From positions 1 to 45,917 of the IMG/VR virus record IMGVR_UViG_3300030687_000029: a DNA stretch of 45,917 nt. One strand, written 5' to 3'. This document shows positions 7,269 through 14,707 of the stretch, one piece after another (positions within the stretch are counted from its first letter, which is position 1; every line of letters begins with the position of its first letter). The notes under the pieces are model-generated. The model was not told where the DNA came from. It saw only the letters and a list, made by a program, of their open reading frames with translations, and searched no databases. The position numbers were made by a program, and so were the translations under genes. This stretch comes from a virus.

Positions 7269-7298
7269 TTGACAACATCCCCCAATTTCCTGTAGATT
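7269..7298 (+). promoter_or_regulatory. Sigma70-like promoter, copy 1 of a repeated phage promoter
   Basis: TTGACA (7269-7274), 18-bp spacer, TAGATT (7293-7298), then GTATTTGGAG. The block TAGATTGTATTTGGAG recurs at 8118-8133. The transcript would begin near 7305 and serve the gene at 7321. Confidence 0.7.
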
Positions 7299-7320
7299 GT
7301 ATTTGGAGAGGTCGAGATGA

Positions 7321-7491
7321 ATGATTTTACCTACACTGGACGATTATGACAGACGCGATGGGCAGAGTCATCCTCTGCCTTCCCGCGTAAGAGAAATTTT
7401 TGAAGAGGTTGAATCAGAATTACACGAAGAAATTGAGGAGTACTGGGAAGAATACGACCACGATCTCGGTCAAGATTATTACGAAGACTAA
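7321..7491 (+). CDS. Very acidic small protein (56 aa)
   Basis: Begins MILPTLDDYDRRDGQSH, and the C-terminal half is dense in Glu, Asp and Tyr. Such acidity is seen in DNA-mimic and host-inhibitor phage proteins, but that is only a suggestion. A GGAGAGG ribosome site lies upstream. An overlapping 10-codon frame from 7317 is probably spurious. Confidence 0.5.
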   Translation: MILPTLDDYDRRDGQSHPLPSRVREIFEEVESELHEEIEEYWEEYDHDLGQDYYED

Positions 7492-7502
7492 GGAGAAACA
7501 CA

Positions 7503-7706
7503 ATGCCCACAGACAAGAAGGTTCAACCGAAGCGCGAAAACGTCACTGACTGGCAGCAGAAGTGCCCCAGCTGTGATCGCACCCTGGCTTTCCAACCGAT
7601 CTACGCGGTCGAGATCCGCGACCCATTCTTCCACTGCCGCTTCTGCGATGCGAAGGGCAGGGCGATCTGGGACAACAGCGGCCGGAATAGGCTGGTGCGC
7701 GCATGA
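7503..7706 (+). CDS. Zinc-ribbon protein (67 aa)
   Basis: Two CxxC knuckles, CPSC near residue 21 and CRFC near residue 45, make a four-Cys zinc ribbon. A basic N-terminus suggests nucleic-acid or RNA-polymerase contact. AAGGAG lies 8 nt upstream. Its stop overlaps the next start (ATGA). Confidence 0.65.
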   Translation: MPTDKKVQPKRENVTDWQQKCPSCDRTLAFQPIYAVEIRDPFFHCRFCDAKGRAIWDNSGRNRLVRA

Positions 7707-7891
7707 GCCAGTGGAAGCGGGACAATGCAGATGGGACGTACACACCCATCCCGACGATGAACAAAGCCGAGTGGGACGATTTGCGCGGCTTGCCCATCAC
7801 ATTTCCGATCCTGGCCTTCCCGCGGCAGATCACGGTCAACTCGCAACCCCGCCCGATTGTGCGGACGAAGCAAACAAGGGGCCCCAAATGA
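7703..7891 (+). CDS. Early protein (62 aa), unknown
   Basis: Begins MSQWKRDNADGTYTPIPTMN; basic, Pro-rich C-terminus. Coupled to both neighbours by ATGA overlaps. No family recognised. Confidence 0.5.
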   Translation: MSQWKRDNADGTYTPIPTMNKAEWDDLRGLPITFPILAFPRQITVNSQPRPIVRTKQTRGPK

Positions 7892-8037
7892 GAAATCAAG
7901 GGATATGGATTGACGGCGAAGGTAATGAAACTCAACATAACGCGAAACCTCCGATAGTTTACAAATGCGTTGAGTGTGGCAAACGCAAGCAGGACTTCGT
8001 CTCTGCCGTGAATGACAACTCGGGATTGGAAAGATAG
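7888..8037 (+). CDS. Small CxxC protein (49 aa)
   Basis: Begins MRNQGIWIDGEGNETQHNAK and contains CVECGKRK near residue 30. Coupled to the upstream gene by ATGA. Last gene before the structured non-coding stretch. Confidence 0.5.
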   Translation: MRNQGIWIDGEGNETQHNAKPPIVYKCVECGKRKQDFVSAVNDNSGLER

Positions 8038-8094
8038 ATGTGGTCTGTCAATTTAGTTCCATAATGGAATGATATTGACATCCACACTTGGGGG

Positions 8095-8123
8095 TTGACA
8101 AGACCCGATAAAACTGGTAGATT
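8095..8123 (+). promoter_or_regulatory. Sigma70-like promoter, copy 2 of a repeated phage promoter
   Basis: TTGACA (8095-8100), 17-bp spacer, TAGATT (8118-8123), followed by GTATTTGGAG as at 7299. Transcription would begin near 8130, exactly at the first base of a stable 5' hairpin. Confidence 0.75.
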
Positions 8124-8129
8124 GTATTT

Positions 8130-8530
8130 GGAGGGGTGGAAATTAAACACTCCTCCGCTGAACGACAATGGCCGTTCAGTCACACTCATTACAACAATTG
8201 CATTAGCGACGATGGGCCGAAAGGTCAACAGTCGCAAGTCCGGACAACGTGCCTGAACCTCACGAACCGGCGGGGCACAATTGAAAGTAATGAGTGTGAC
8301 TGAGCGGCCAATTCTGTCTCTGCAACAAGCCAGCGCGCTTTCCCGAGGCTAGGGTAAAAATGCGGGGTTGCGTGGAGACAGAAGCCGCTCACGATCTGCC
8401 GCAATACCCCAACTGACTCGCCCACAGAAGCCGAGGATCCCGGCGCGGGCACTTAAGTAGGTGAGCGGCACCCAAGGGATCACACCGGCGACTAGGGCGT
8501 CCAGAGTCATCAAATGCGGATGTGATCCAC
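8130..8530 (+). ncRNA. Candidate structured RNA of about 400 nt, no known family recognised
   Basis: Helices visible by complementarity: P1 8130-8138/8148-8156; P2 8158-8164/8173-8179 (7 bp); P3 8170-8192/8287-8309 (23 bp with one G-U); a six-base CAATTG extension inside P3; a GGCC-GAAA-GGTC tetraloop hairpin near 8215-8226 inside GCGAC/GTCGC; P4 8301-8308/8384-8391, continued inward by 8314-8320/8375-8381 and 8322-8326/8367-8371; P6 8477-8484/8521-8528. The outer part of P3 competes with P2 and P4, and GTGAGCGGC at 8461-8469 also pairs with 8384-8392, so alternative folds are built in. It has its own promoter and ends just before the ribosome site of a 16-codon frame. It may be a regulatory leader or a stand-alone RNA; structure calls are manual. 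Confidence 0.65.
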
Positions 8531-8547
8531 CAATTTTAGGAGGTTGT

Positions 8548-8598
8548 ATGAAGAAAGCAGTGATCGCATTCATCCTGGGCCTGACAACTCTGCCATAA
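8548..8598 (+). CDS. 16-codon hydrophobic peptide, possible leader
   Basis: MKKAVIAFILGLTTLP then stop. TTAGGAGG lies 5 nt before the ATG, a near-perfect site. The peptide resembles a bare signal sequence. It lies directly after the structured RNA and 18 nt before the next gene, so it may be a leader peptide coupling the RNA fold to downstream translation; it could also be a degenerate gene start. Confidence 0.4.
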   Translation: MKKAVIAFILGLTTLP

Positions 8599-8616
8599 GT
8601 TTGAAAGGGAGACACC

Positions 8617-8859
8617 ATGAGCCTTGAGATTCGCAACGAACGCGACGATCTCCGTCTGCGTGTGAAAGAACTTGAATGGCAGGTTACCCAGCAGGCAACC
8701 ACCATCAGCCAGTTGATAAAGGCGTTGAAAGAATCCAGTAAGCAGCACCACACTTGGTGCCCACTTATAGCCGATTGGCCACGCGGGGCAAAGCCTTGCA
8801 TATGCCCGAAGTCGATAGCAGATGCAGCTCTGGCCAGCATCCCCAAGGAGAAGCCATGA
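8617..8859 (+). CDS. Coiled-coil protein with C-terminal Cys cluster (80 aa)
   Basis: MSLEIRNERDDLRLRVKELE begins a coiled coil of about 45 residues, followed by HHTWCP and CICP, a possible His/Cys metal site. GGGAGA lies upstream. Its stop overlaps the next ATG. Function unknown. Confidence 0.55.
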   Translation: MSLEIRNERDDLRLRVKELEWQVTQQATTISQLIKALKESSKQHHTWCPLIADWPRGAKPCICPKSIADAALASIPKEKP

Positions 8860-9041
8860 CACCAGAACGCGAAGCAAAATTGTGGGCGATGCTGGAGAAG
8901 TATCCGGTCGCTCATTTGGTTGGCAATGATGAGGAAGGCTACGACGTCGAGATCTCCGACGGCAACACTCACGACATCATGCATCCTGAATCGTTCGTGG
9001 ATATGTATGACGAAATACACAGGGTGAGACATGAAAATTGA
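8856..9041 (+). CDS. Early protein (61 aa), unknown
   Basis: Begins MTPEREAKLWAMLEKYPVAH; the ATG follows AAGGAGAAGCC and overlaps the previous stop. Acidic, alpha/beta. No known family. Confidence 0.5.
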   Translation: MTPEREAKLWAMLEKYPVAHLVGNDEEGYDVEISDGNTHDIMHPESFVDMYDEIHRVRHEN

Positions 9042-9189
9042 ATTGACCGAGGAAAGTTTGATGATGGCATTGCGCGGTGCCATTGTGCTAGCCAGGGAGC
9101 ATCAGGCTGAAGATGTGGAGCGCATCATACGAATGCAGATTATGTCTCTCGTAGGTGGCAATCGAATGAAGGTGATACATGAAGATTGA
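9031..9189 (+). CDS. Early protein (52 aa), unknown
   Basis: Begins MKIELTEESLMMALRGAIVL; helical. Overlaps the previous gene by 11 nt and the nuclease gene by 11 nt. GGGTGAGAC serves as a weak ribosome site. Function unknown. Confidence 0.45.
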   Translation: MKIELTEESLMMALRGAIVLAREHQAEDVERIIRMQIMSLVGGNRMKVIHED

Positions 9190-10021
9190 CAATTCGCGCT
9201 ACTCGGCCTTCTGGGCCAACCCAGAACTGTACCGGCTGACGTATGAGAAGAATATCGTGCCTATCATTGTGCCATATTATTTCGGCCGTGGCATCCTGAT
9301 GCATGAGTTGAATGAGAAGCGCAACAAGGCCGCGATGTCAGTCAAGAATTTGAAGGCTGAGCCGCAGCGGTTGAGCGACAAGTCGAAGCAGATGGGCACA
9401 GCGTTGTTCGCCGCATTCAAGCAGCGATGGGACGGCGACAAGTCCATCCAGCTGATGCATGACGATGGCCGTCCGCTTGCTGAGGTCGCGTTTGATTTGC
9501 CCATACCGGGCTCACCACATCACATCGTCGGCAAGTTCGACGAGATCGTTCAGTACAAGGATGCCGCATGGGTAGGCGATACGAAGACAGCGAACGCCAA
9601 GACGACCGAGGGCAAGAAGAAAGTTGAATTTGGCTATGCGTCACAGCCACTGTTCTATATCAATGCGGCGCGGATGCTGGGCTATCCGGTCAAGGGCATG
9701 TTGTATCGCGTGGTGACGGAGCATGTGCCACCGAAGCACTGGGTCATCGAAAGCAAACGGACTGACTATCAACTCGCGCAACATCTGGTGAGTGTGCATC
9801 AGACGGCCGAGACAATCTTGATGTACCGGAGGGCATTTGGTGTCGACAAACCGTGGCCGCATCTGTGGTCTTATCCATGCAACTATCCTGATTGGCAAGG
9901 TAATCCTACTTGCGAGTACGCTGGCATCTGTGGTCGCCCAACTAGCGAGTTGTCCGAAGAAGATCTAGCCAGCTTCACACAACGCATCGATCACCTGGGT
10001 CTGGAGGAAGAAAATGTGTAA
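9179..10021 (+). CDS. PD-(D/E)XK nuclease, RecB/Cas4-like
   Basis: 280 aa. Motifs in order: His42 in ILMHEL, Asp121 in GKFDEIV, Asp134-x-Lys136 in GDTKTA, and Gln156 in YASQPLF, the pattern of RecB-family and Cas4-like exonucleases. Near the C-terminus, three Cys (around residues 241-258) recall the iron-sulfur cluster end of Cas4/AddB proteins, but I see no fourth Cys near the N-terminus. It probably processes DNA ends for recombination with the RecA-like ATPase downstream. It precedes the primase-like gene with an 8-nt overlap. Confidence 0.8.
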   Translation: MKIDNSRYSAFWANPELYRLTYEKNIVPIIVPYYFGRGILMHELNEKRNKAAMSVKNLKAEPQRLSDKSKQMGTALFAAFKQRWDGDKSIQLMHDDGRPLAEVAFDLPIPGSPHHIVGKFDEIVQYKDAAWVGDTKTANAKTTEGKKKVEFGYASQPLFYINAARMLGYPVKGMLYRVVTEHVPPKHWVIESKRTDYQLAQHLVSVHQTAETILMYRRAFGVDKPWPHLWSYPCNYPDWQGNPTCEYAGICGRPTSELSEEDLASFTQRIDHLGLEEENV

Positions 10022-10565
10022 CTGGGGCAATGAACCTGACTGGTCCGACGCGGCCACCGTGGTGGAAATGGCCTATCCAAAGCCGACGCCGGGGCGCGAA
10101 TTTGCGTTAGCGGAGATCGGCAAGATTGATTTCACGCCGAAGAGTAAGCCGAAGAAGCAGAAGAATCCTTACACGTCTGACATGACGAGGTTGGCGAAGT
10201 TTGCGCAGGAGAACGGCTTGGTGATGCTTCTGCGGAAGCCGAATCAGGTGCTAGTTGACATCGACACCCCATTTCTGCCAGGGGGCTTCGATCAGCGGTT
10301 GAGCATGGTTCACGCCCTTGCGCCCATCTCTGGCTGGCATATCAACACGTCGCGCGGCGGCAATCTCCATGTGACGGTGGACTTCCATCAGGATGTGAGG
10401 CACCAAGATGCGCTTCTGTTTGAGGCAATCCTGGGCGGCGACTTCAAGCGTGTGGCACTCGGCCGGAAGAGCTTGGCCGAGAACGGAGACCAATTCACGT
10501 CCATCTTTTTTGAGAAACCGGGCTACAAAACCAGATACGTGCCGTACCCAGGAGAGGGCAAATGA
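10014..10565 (+). CDS. Primase/polymerase-like protein (AEP-type motifs)
   Basis: 183 aa. A hydrophobic strand followed by VDIDTP near residues 80-85 and, about 30 residues later, HINTSRGGNLHVTV, matches the DxD ... sxGGxH layout of minimal archaeo-eukaryotic primases. The protein is shorter than typical primases and lacks a zinc finger, so it could be a catalytic fragment or a nucleotide-binding relative. It lies between the nuclease and the recombinase. Activity is inferred from motifs only. Confidence 0.5.
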   Translation: MCNWGNEPDWSDAATVVEMAYPKPTPGREFALAEIGKIDFTPKSKPKKQKNPYTSDMTRLAKFAQENGLVMLLRKPNQVLVDIDTPFLPGGFDQRLSMVHALAPISGWHINTSRGGNLHVTVDFHQDVRHQDALLFEAILGGDFKRVALGRKSLAENGDQFTSIFFEKPGYKTRYVPYPGEGK

Positions 10566-10906
10566 CGATATTCGAGAAAGCACTACACATCAAGAACGTC
10601 TTGGACGAAGCCGCGGGTTGGAGTGAACTGGGCTTATTGACGGCCATCCATGACGCCTTGGTAGGCATCGATAAGATCGAGGAAGCCGAGTGCGAACTTT
10701 ATAACCGCGCGACTGATGCGCTCGATCTGCTCCGCGACGACGCCTACGACGACGAGGAAGAGATCGAGTTGACGGCCGACGAAGTGTATAATCACGCCGT
10801 CGCTGACTCGCTCCGAGAGTCTCAGCGAGACAAGGGCGAGCGTGTGCATGTGCCGTATAGCGGCGCAGTGTTGGACAAGGCGTTTGGGCCAGGGGGATGT
10901 AAGTGA
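10562..10906 (+). CDS. Acidic protein (114 aa), unknown
   Basis: Begins MTIFEKALHIKNVLDEAAGW; an acidic helical middle (DAYDDEEEIEL) and a Gly-rich tail. Coupled to the primase-like gene by ATGA; GGAGAGGG lies upstream. No family recognised. Confidence 0.55.
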   Translation: MTIFEKALHIKNVLDEAAGWSELGLLTAIHDALVGIDKIEEAECELYNRATDALDLLRDDAYDDEEEIELTADEVYNHAVADSLRESQRDKGERVHVPYSGAVLDKAFGPGGCK

Positions 10907-10914
10907 GTGGAGGG

Positions 10915-10930
10915 TGCCCCAAGAGGGTTC
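10915..10930 (-). repeat. Dispersed 16-bp element, copy D
   Basis: TGCCCCAAGAGGGTTC on the plus strand (element on the minus strand), in the short gap before the RecA-like ATPase gene, 44 bp upstream of its ATG. Confidence 0.6.
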
Positions 10931-10973
10931 TCGTGTTAAGCTGGGTGATTGAGGAAGGTAAACTGGAGGCTCG

Positions 10974-12080
10974 ATGGGAATTGAAATCAAGAAGACGCTG
11001 ACGCCGGTTGTGGTGGGCGAGAAGCTGGGGGTTGATGGTGGAGGCGAAGAGGCTCCTGAGGTGCTTGTTCCGAGTGACGTTGATCTTGTACGCGGTCGGA
11101 TTATCATGGACTACGGAGATAGCGGCGACGGCAAATCTACTCGTGCTCATTCTTTCGCTCGATACTACTATGCTAAAACCGGTCTGCCTATCGTTCTGGT
11201 TTCGGCTGAAGATTCGAGCAAGACTGTCTTTCAAGATCTTATCGACGCTGGAATTGTTGTGCCCATCTTCCTTATATCTTCAACTACTCCGCTATCTACG
11301 TATGAGCGGATCGTAGAGGGGGATCTGCCGCAGCCTGGGCAGTTCGATGTGATCAAGAAGACCGTCAAGATAGACGGCAAGGAAGTTGTGCAGGAAATCA
11401 AGAAGCAGAAGTGGACCACGAAGGAAGAGAATCATGGAAAGTATGGAGCCTACATCTTTGAAGGAGTCAGCACCATTGTCGAGAACGTGCTCGACTACTT
11501 CCGAGAGACCGGCCGGTTCCCCCGCGAGCAGAACGACGGATACTCAGAAGGCGGCAAGACCTTCATGGCTGCGTCCCAGACAGCTTTTGGCGTGGCGCAG
11601 GGAGAGGGACTGAAGCTGGTGCGTAACTCGGCGATGCTGCCGGTTGAACGCATCTTGTGGACGAGTCACGAGTCGAAGGGGAAGGATGACGATGGCAACC
11701 TCATCAGAGGACCAAAACTTGTTGGCTCAGCGGCGACAAACACTATGCGAAAGCTGGTGGGAATTTTGCTCCACACTGAGCGCGTCGATGGTGGACAGAT
11801 CCGTGTTTATTTCGAAAACCATGCTGACCAGTTTTCTCCAAAGGTCTCGTGGAAAGCGAAGGTTACGGTCAACCCGTTCTTTGCGACCGAGTTGAAGAAA
11901 AAGTTTCCGGGCGGCTACTTTGTACCGAAGTTGCCCGAAGGCCAGGACTATCTGGCCGCAGAAGACGGCCTGATTCCCTTCCTGAAGATGGAAGAAGAAG
12001 TCAGGGCAAAGGGATCGCGGGGCGCAAGTGATTTTGCCGCCGCGGTTAAGAGCAAACTTACACAAACCAAGGAGAATTAA
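10974..12080 (+). CDS. RecA-like ATPase, probable Sak4-type recombinase
   Basis: 368 aa. Walker A GDSGDGKST at residues 48-56, then a strand plus acidic residue (AYIFEG) as Walker B near 155. The RecA core without RecA's own DNA-binding loops, followed by an SSB-like gene, is the usual Sak4 single-strand annealing setting. GGAGG lies before the ATG. An extended C-terminal part (from about residue 270) is unassigned. A general AAA_24-type ATPase is the alternative call. Confidence 0.7.
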   Translation: MGIEIKKTLTPVVVGEKLGVDGGGEEAPEVLVPSDVDLVRGRIIMDYGDSGDGKSTRAHSFARYYYAKTGLPIVLVSAEDSSKTVFQDLIDAGIVVPIFLISSTTPLSTYERIVEGDLPQPGQFDVIKKTVKIDGKEVVQEIKKQKWTTKEENHGKYGAYIFEGVSTIVENVLDYFRETGRFPREQNDGYSEGGKTFMAASQTAFGVAQGEGLKLVRNSAMLPVERILWTSHESKGKDDDGNLIRGPKLVGSAATNTMRKLVGILLHTERVDGGQIRVYFENHADQFSPKVSWKAKVTVNPFFATELKKKFPGGYFVPKLPEGQDYLAAEDGLIPFLKMEEEVRAKGSRGASDFAAAVKSKLTQTKEN

Positions 12081-12082
12081 TC

Positions 12083-12508
12083 ATGAGCGGATTGTTGCCA
12101 AGTGTCAAGATCAGTGATGTGCCCGAAATCAAGGCCGATAAGATTAGCGCCGTGGGCGTCGTTGGCGATGTTGAGTTGAAGGAAGCGAAGAACGACTACA
12201 TCAGCGTCACGGTGCCGTTGAGCTTTACGGATGAGAAGTCCGGTGATGAGTACGAGTTCAAGGCGCGTTTCAATGTGAAGGCAGAATGGTTCGATGCTGC
12301 GTTTGATGCGAAGGCCCTGGAAGACAACGAAAAGATCAGCTATCAGATCAACATGTCTAAGCTGACTCGTGGTTTGTTCAAGGCTGCTGGCCTGGAAGAC
12401 ATCGACTTCGATGCTCTGACTGGCGAGCGCGTTGGCTTCACGGCCGGACCTCGGAAGGATGATCCTTCGCGCTTAGAGATCAAGTCGTTCTATGCGCCGA
12501 AGGTTTAA
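12083..12508 (+). CDS. SSB-like/DUF669-type DNA-binding protein
   Basis: 141 aa, beta-rich with a DYISVTVPLSF strand, an acidic aromatic middle and an end typical of the small proteins that follow phage RecA-like ATPases. Two nt separate it from the ATPase, and AAGGAG lies upstream. A role coating single-stranded DNA during recombination is inferred from context and composition. Confidence 0.55.
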   Translation: MSGLLPSVKISDVPEIKADKISAVGVVGDVELKEAKNDYISVTVPLSFTDEKSGDEYEFKARFNVKAEWFDAAFDAKALEDNEKISYQINMSKLTRGLFKAAGLEDIDFDALTGERVGFTAGPRKDDPSRLEIKSFYAPKV

Positions 12509-12582
12509 TACGGTTGAGGGTGTGTAGTGCGGGGGTCATTTCTTACCCGAGGGTGGCCCCCTACAAATTTAAGGAGCGAATA

Positions 12583-12867
12583 GTGCAACCTGAACGCAGG
12601 ATGATATTGGCGGCTGCATTGTTAGCGGTTGCCCAGCAAGAAGCGAAGAACGTCAGGTGGTTGGGCATCTCGAATCGGGCGCATGTGGCTGACGTGAGTC
12701 GCATCATTGCGGATGAGGCGCGCGGCTTCGTCGCGAGCGCGGGTTTCGATGAGATGTGTGAGAATATTGATGTGGAACCGGCAAGGTTGCGGAGCCTGAC
12801 TCCCGATGCGGCACTGGTGGCTTATGAGAGAATCACTAGTAAGGATTGGAACGGAGACGCATGGTGA
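12583..12867 (+). CDS. Helical phage protein (94 aa), GTG start
   Basis: Starts (GTG)QPERRMILAAALLAVAQQ with AAGGAG 7 nt upstream; an in-frame start at 12514 lacks a site. The segment GFDEMCENIDVEPARLR resembles a motif shared by many small phage proteins of unknown role. Overlaps the phosphoesterase start by 7 nt. Confidence 0.55.
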   Translation: MQPERRMILAAALLAVAQQEAKNVRWLGISNRAHVADVSRIIADEARGFVASAGFDEMCENIDVEPARLRSLTPDAALVAYERITSKDWNGDAW

Positions 12868-13658
12868 AGAAGAGTCAAGCAGGGTTGTGGGTAGTAGATT
12901 TTGATAAGCATAGTCCACATGTGGACTGGCCCACGCATAACGCGATGATGGATTTTGTGAAGAGAGGGCCGAAGCTGAAGGGCTTCATCTTTGGCGGCGA
13001 TCAGAACAGCAATGACGAAATCTCGCACCACAATAAGTCTAAGATTCTTTTTCGAAGTCCTGGCAGTTATGCTCGTAACACAGAGCTTTTCAAGACGAAG
13101 ATTCTTGATCCTCTGGAGGGCGCTCTACCAAAAGGGGCCATCAAAGTGTGGATTGAGGGAAACCATGACGACTGGGAAAATCAACTCGTGCAAGAAAACC
13201 CCGAATTGCTCGGAACTGTCGAGCGTCGTATTCTATTGGATCTGGATCGTAGGGGGTGGCACTTTGTTAGGACTGGTCACATATTTAGTCTTGGGAAGCT
13301 GAAGGTCATCCATGGAGAGACTCTTACAGGCTTGGGCAACCAGGCTGCTGCGAATCATGCTATCCGCGCCGTACTCGCGTATGGGTCATCTGTGCTTTAC
13401 GGCCACATCCATGCTCCGCAGTCGGCTTCTCGTATTGCTCCGTTTGGTCAGAAAGACAAACACATGGGTTGGTGTTCGCCTATCACTGGTGCAACCAACC
13501 CCAACTACCTGCGCAACAAACCGACTGCGTGGGTCAACGGATTCACGATAGTGGAGGTGAGGGACGATGGCACCTTTCAGGTTTATCCGGTCGTCGTTAC
13601 TCGCGGCCGCTTTAGCTTTGCCGGTGTGGAGTATGGCGCAAGAAAGAAGTCAAAGTGA
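12861..13658 (+). CDS. Metallophosphoesterase
   Basis: 265 aa. Metal-binding motifs in order: DFDKH near residues 13-17, GGDQNS near 45, GNHDD near 95, IHGE and YGHIH, as in calcineurin-like phosphoesterases. ATG 12861 follows GGAGACG. It probably acts on nucleic acid ends or nucleotides; placement in the replication cluster supports this. The last 92 nt also encode the start of the next gene in another frame. Confidence 0.8.
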   Translation: MVKKSQAGLWVVDFDKHSPHVDWPTHNAMMDFVKRGPKLKGFIFGGDQNSNDEISHHNKSKILFRSPGSYARNTELFKTKILDPLEGALPKGAIKVWIEGNHDDWENQLVQENPELLGTVERRILLDLDRRGWHFVRTGHIFSLGKLKVIHGETLTGLGNQAAANHAIRAVLAYGSSVLYGHIHAPQSASRIAPFGQKDKHMGWCSPITGATNPNYLRNKPTAWVNGFTIVEVRDDGTFQVYPVVVTRGRFSFAGVEYGARKKSK

Positions 13659-13989
13659 TCCCGCAGATCCTTTGTGTCACACTACTGATGGCGTCACTGT
13701 TTGCTATCCTCCTCCCACGCTTCACCAGCGAGACGAGGAGAAGGAGCCGACGGTCGTTGACATCCTCAATGGCGTCGAAGATGCGCGCGGACTCCTCGAC
13801 ACCGCCAAGCGGCTGCCAGAGGCGCAGTGGATGGGCGCAGAGATAGCTGCGGCCCAGGATGCGCTGGACGAGTTCGACAAGAACACGACCCATCGGACAG
13901 TGGTCGCGCGCTACTTGGAATTGAAGCACGCGATGGACTTGGTAGAGATTCAACTGGAACACATTCGAAACGGAGACGACATCATCTAG
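13567..13989 (+). CDS. Exported helical protein with signal peptide
   Basis: 140 aa. The first 25 residues form a Sec signal (FIRSSLLAAALALPVWSMAQ) encoded wholly inside the end of the phosphoesterase gene; GGAGG lies 9 nt upstream. The mature part has two Cys and a long helical region. A later Met at 13633 would lose the signal. It may be a spanin-like or envelope protein, but no family is recognised. Confidence 0.55.
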   Translation: MAPFRFIRSSLLAAALALPVWSMAQERSQSDPADPLCHTTDGVTVCYPPPTLHQRDEEKEPTVVDILNGVEDARGLLDTAKRLPEAQWMGAEIAAAQDALDEFDKNTTHRTVVARYLELKHAMDLVEIQLEHIRNGDDII

Positions 13990-14315
13990 TGAGAGTAGCT
14001 AGTCTAGGGATAAGAAACAATTTGCGCCACGGTCACACGCAATTTGGTAAACGCCCATCGCGTACGCATAATTCTTGGACGAGTATGAGACAAAGGTGTC
14101 TCAATGTGAAGAATCCAAATTACAAAAACTATGGCGGGCGCGGTATCACAATCGATCCCCGTTGGGGGATGTTTGAAAACTTTCTTGAAGATATGGGAGT
14201 TCGACCAGACGGTAAGACACTAGACCGAAAAGATAACGATGGACCTTACGCAAAATGGAATTGTAAGTGGTCCACCCCAACAGAACAAAATAACAATAGG
14301 CGGAAACCTATATGA
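13989..14315 (+). CDS. HNH/AP2-type free-standing endonuclease-like protein, copy 1
   Basis: 108 aa, GTG start overlapping the previous stop (TAGTG). Conserved pattern: SWTSMRQRC, YGGRGI, a W..F..F..DMG stretch, TLDRKDNDG and NCKWST..EQ..N, as in phage homing-type endonucleases. A paralogue lies at 20312. The base composition is A-rich relative to its neighbours, consistent with recent insertion. Confidence 0.7.
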   Translation: MRVASLGIRNNLRHGHTQFGKRPSRTHNSWTSMRQRCLNVKNPNYKNYGGRGITIDPRWGMFENFLEDMGVRPDGKTLDRKDNDGPYAKWNCKWSTPTEQNNNRRKPI

Positions 14316-14707
14316 GCAACAGACACGACGCGAACTATCAGGCAGTGGTCACGCTGATCAATGTCACTTGTCACTACTGCGGCAAAGTGGTGCAGGTCAA
14401 TCCCAATGATCCAACCCAGGCCGCTCTGCTGGCCAGCATTCTGAAGGTGCAACGTGCCGATGGCTCAACTTTTGCTTTTTGCGATCATGAATGCTTACGC
14501 TCTGGCTCCCGTTATTTCGGGCGGTATCCTATGGTACCGGTTGCAACCGAGCAGGGAATCGGATTCGCGGAGGATAGTGGCCCGGAAATCGTCGTGACTG
14601 ATCCGAGCGAAGTGCGGCCGGTCACGGTTGAGGAACATGAGCAAATTTCGCTTGAGCGCCTTCAGCAGATCGCGTATGAGGAGCAGGGCGCAGAGGGAGC
14701 GGATTGA
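14312..14707 (+). CDS. Zinc-ribbon protein (131 aa)
   Basis: CHYC near residue 20 and CDHEC near 57 make a four-ligand site; the C-terminal half is acidic and helical. Begins MSNRHDANYQAVVTL, overlapping the endonuclease stop (ATGA). Function unknown. Confidence 0.55.
   Translation: MSNRHDANYQAVVTLINVTCHYCGKVVQVNPNDPTQAALLASILKVQRADGSTFAFCDHECLRSGSRYFGRYPMVPVATEQGIGFAEDSGPEIVVTDPSEVRPVTVEEHEQISLERLQQIAYEEQGAEGAD

Larger units (their letters stand above)
8038..8547 (+). other. 510-bp gene-free stretch holding a promoter and a structured RNA
   Basis: No gene is seen. It contains a promoter (8095-8123), the nested inverted repeats described under 8130-8530, and a ribosome site for the 16-codon frame at 8548. 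A long frame on the opposite strand (8349-9083) is dismissed as a shadow. Confidence 0.7.

Noticed and set aside
8349-9083. Long minus-strand frame (244 aa) opposite the structured RNA
   Set aside because: Shadow of plus-strand genes at 8617-9041, no ribosome site.
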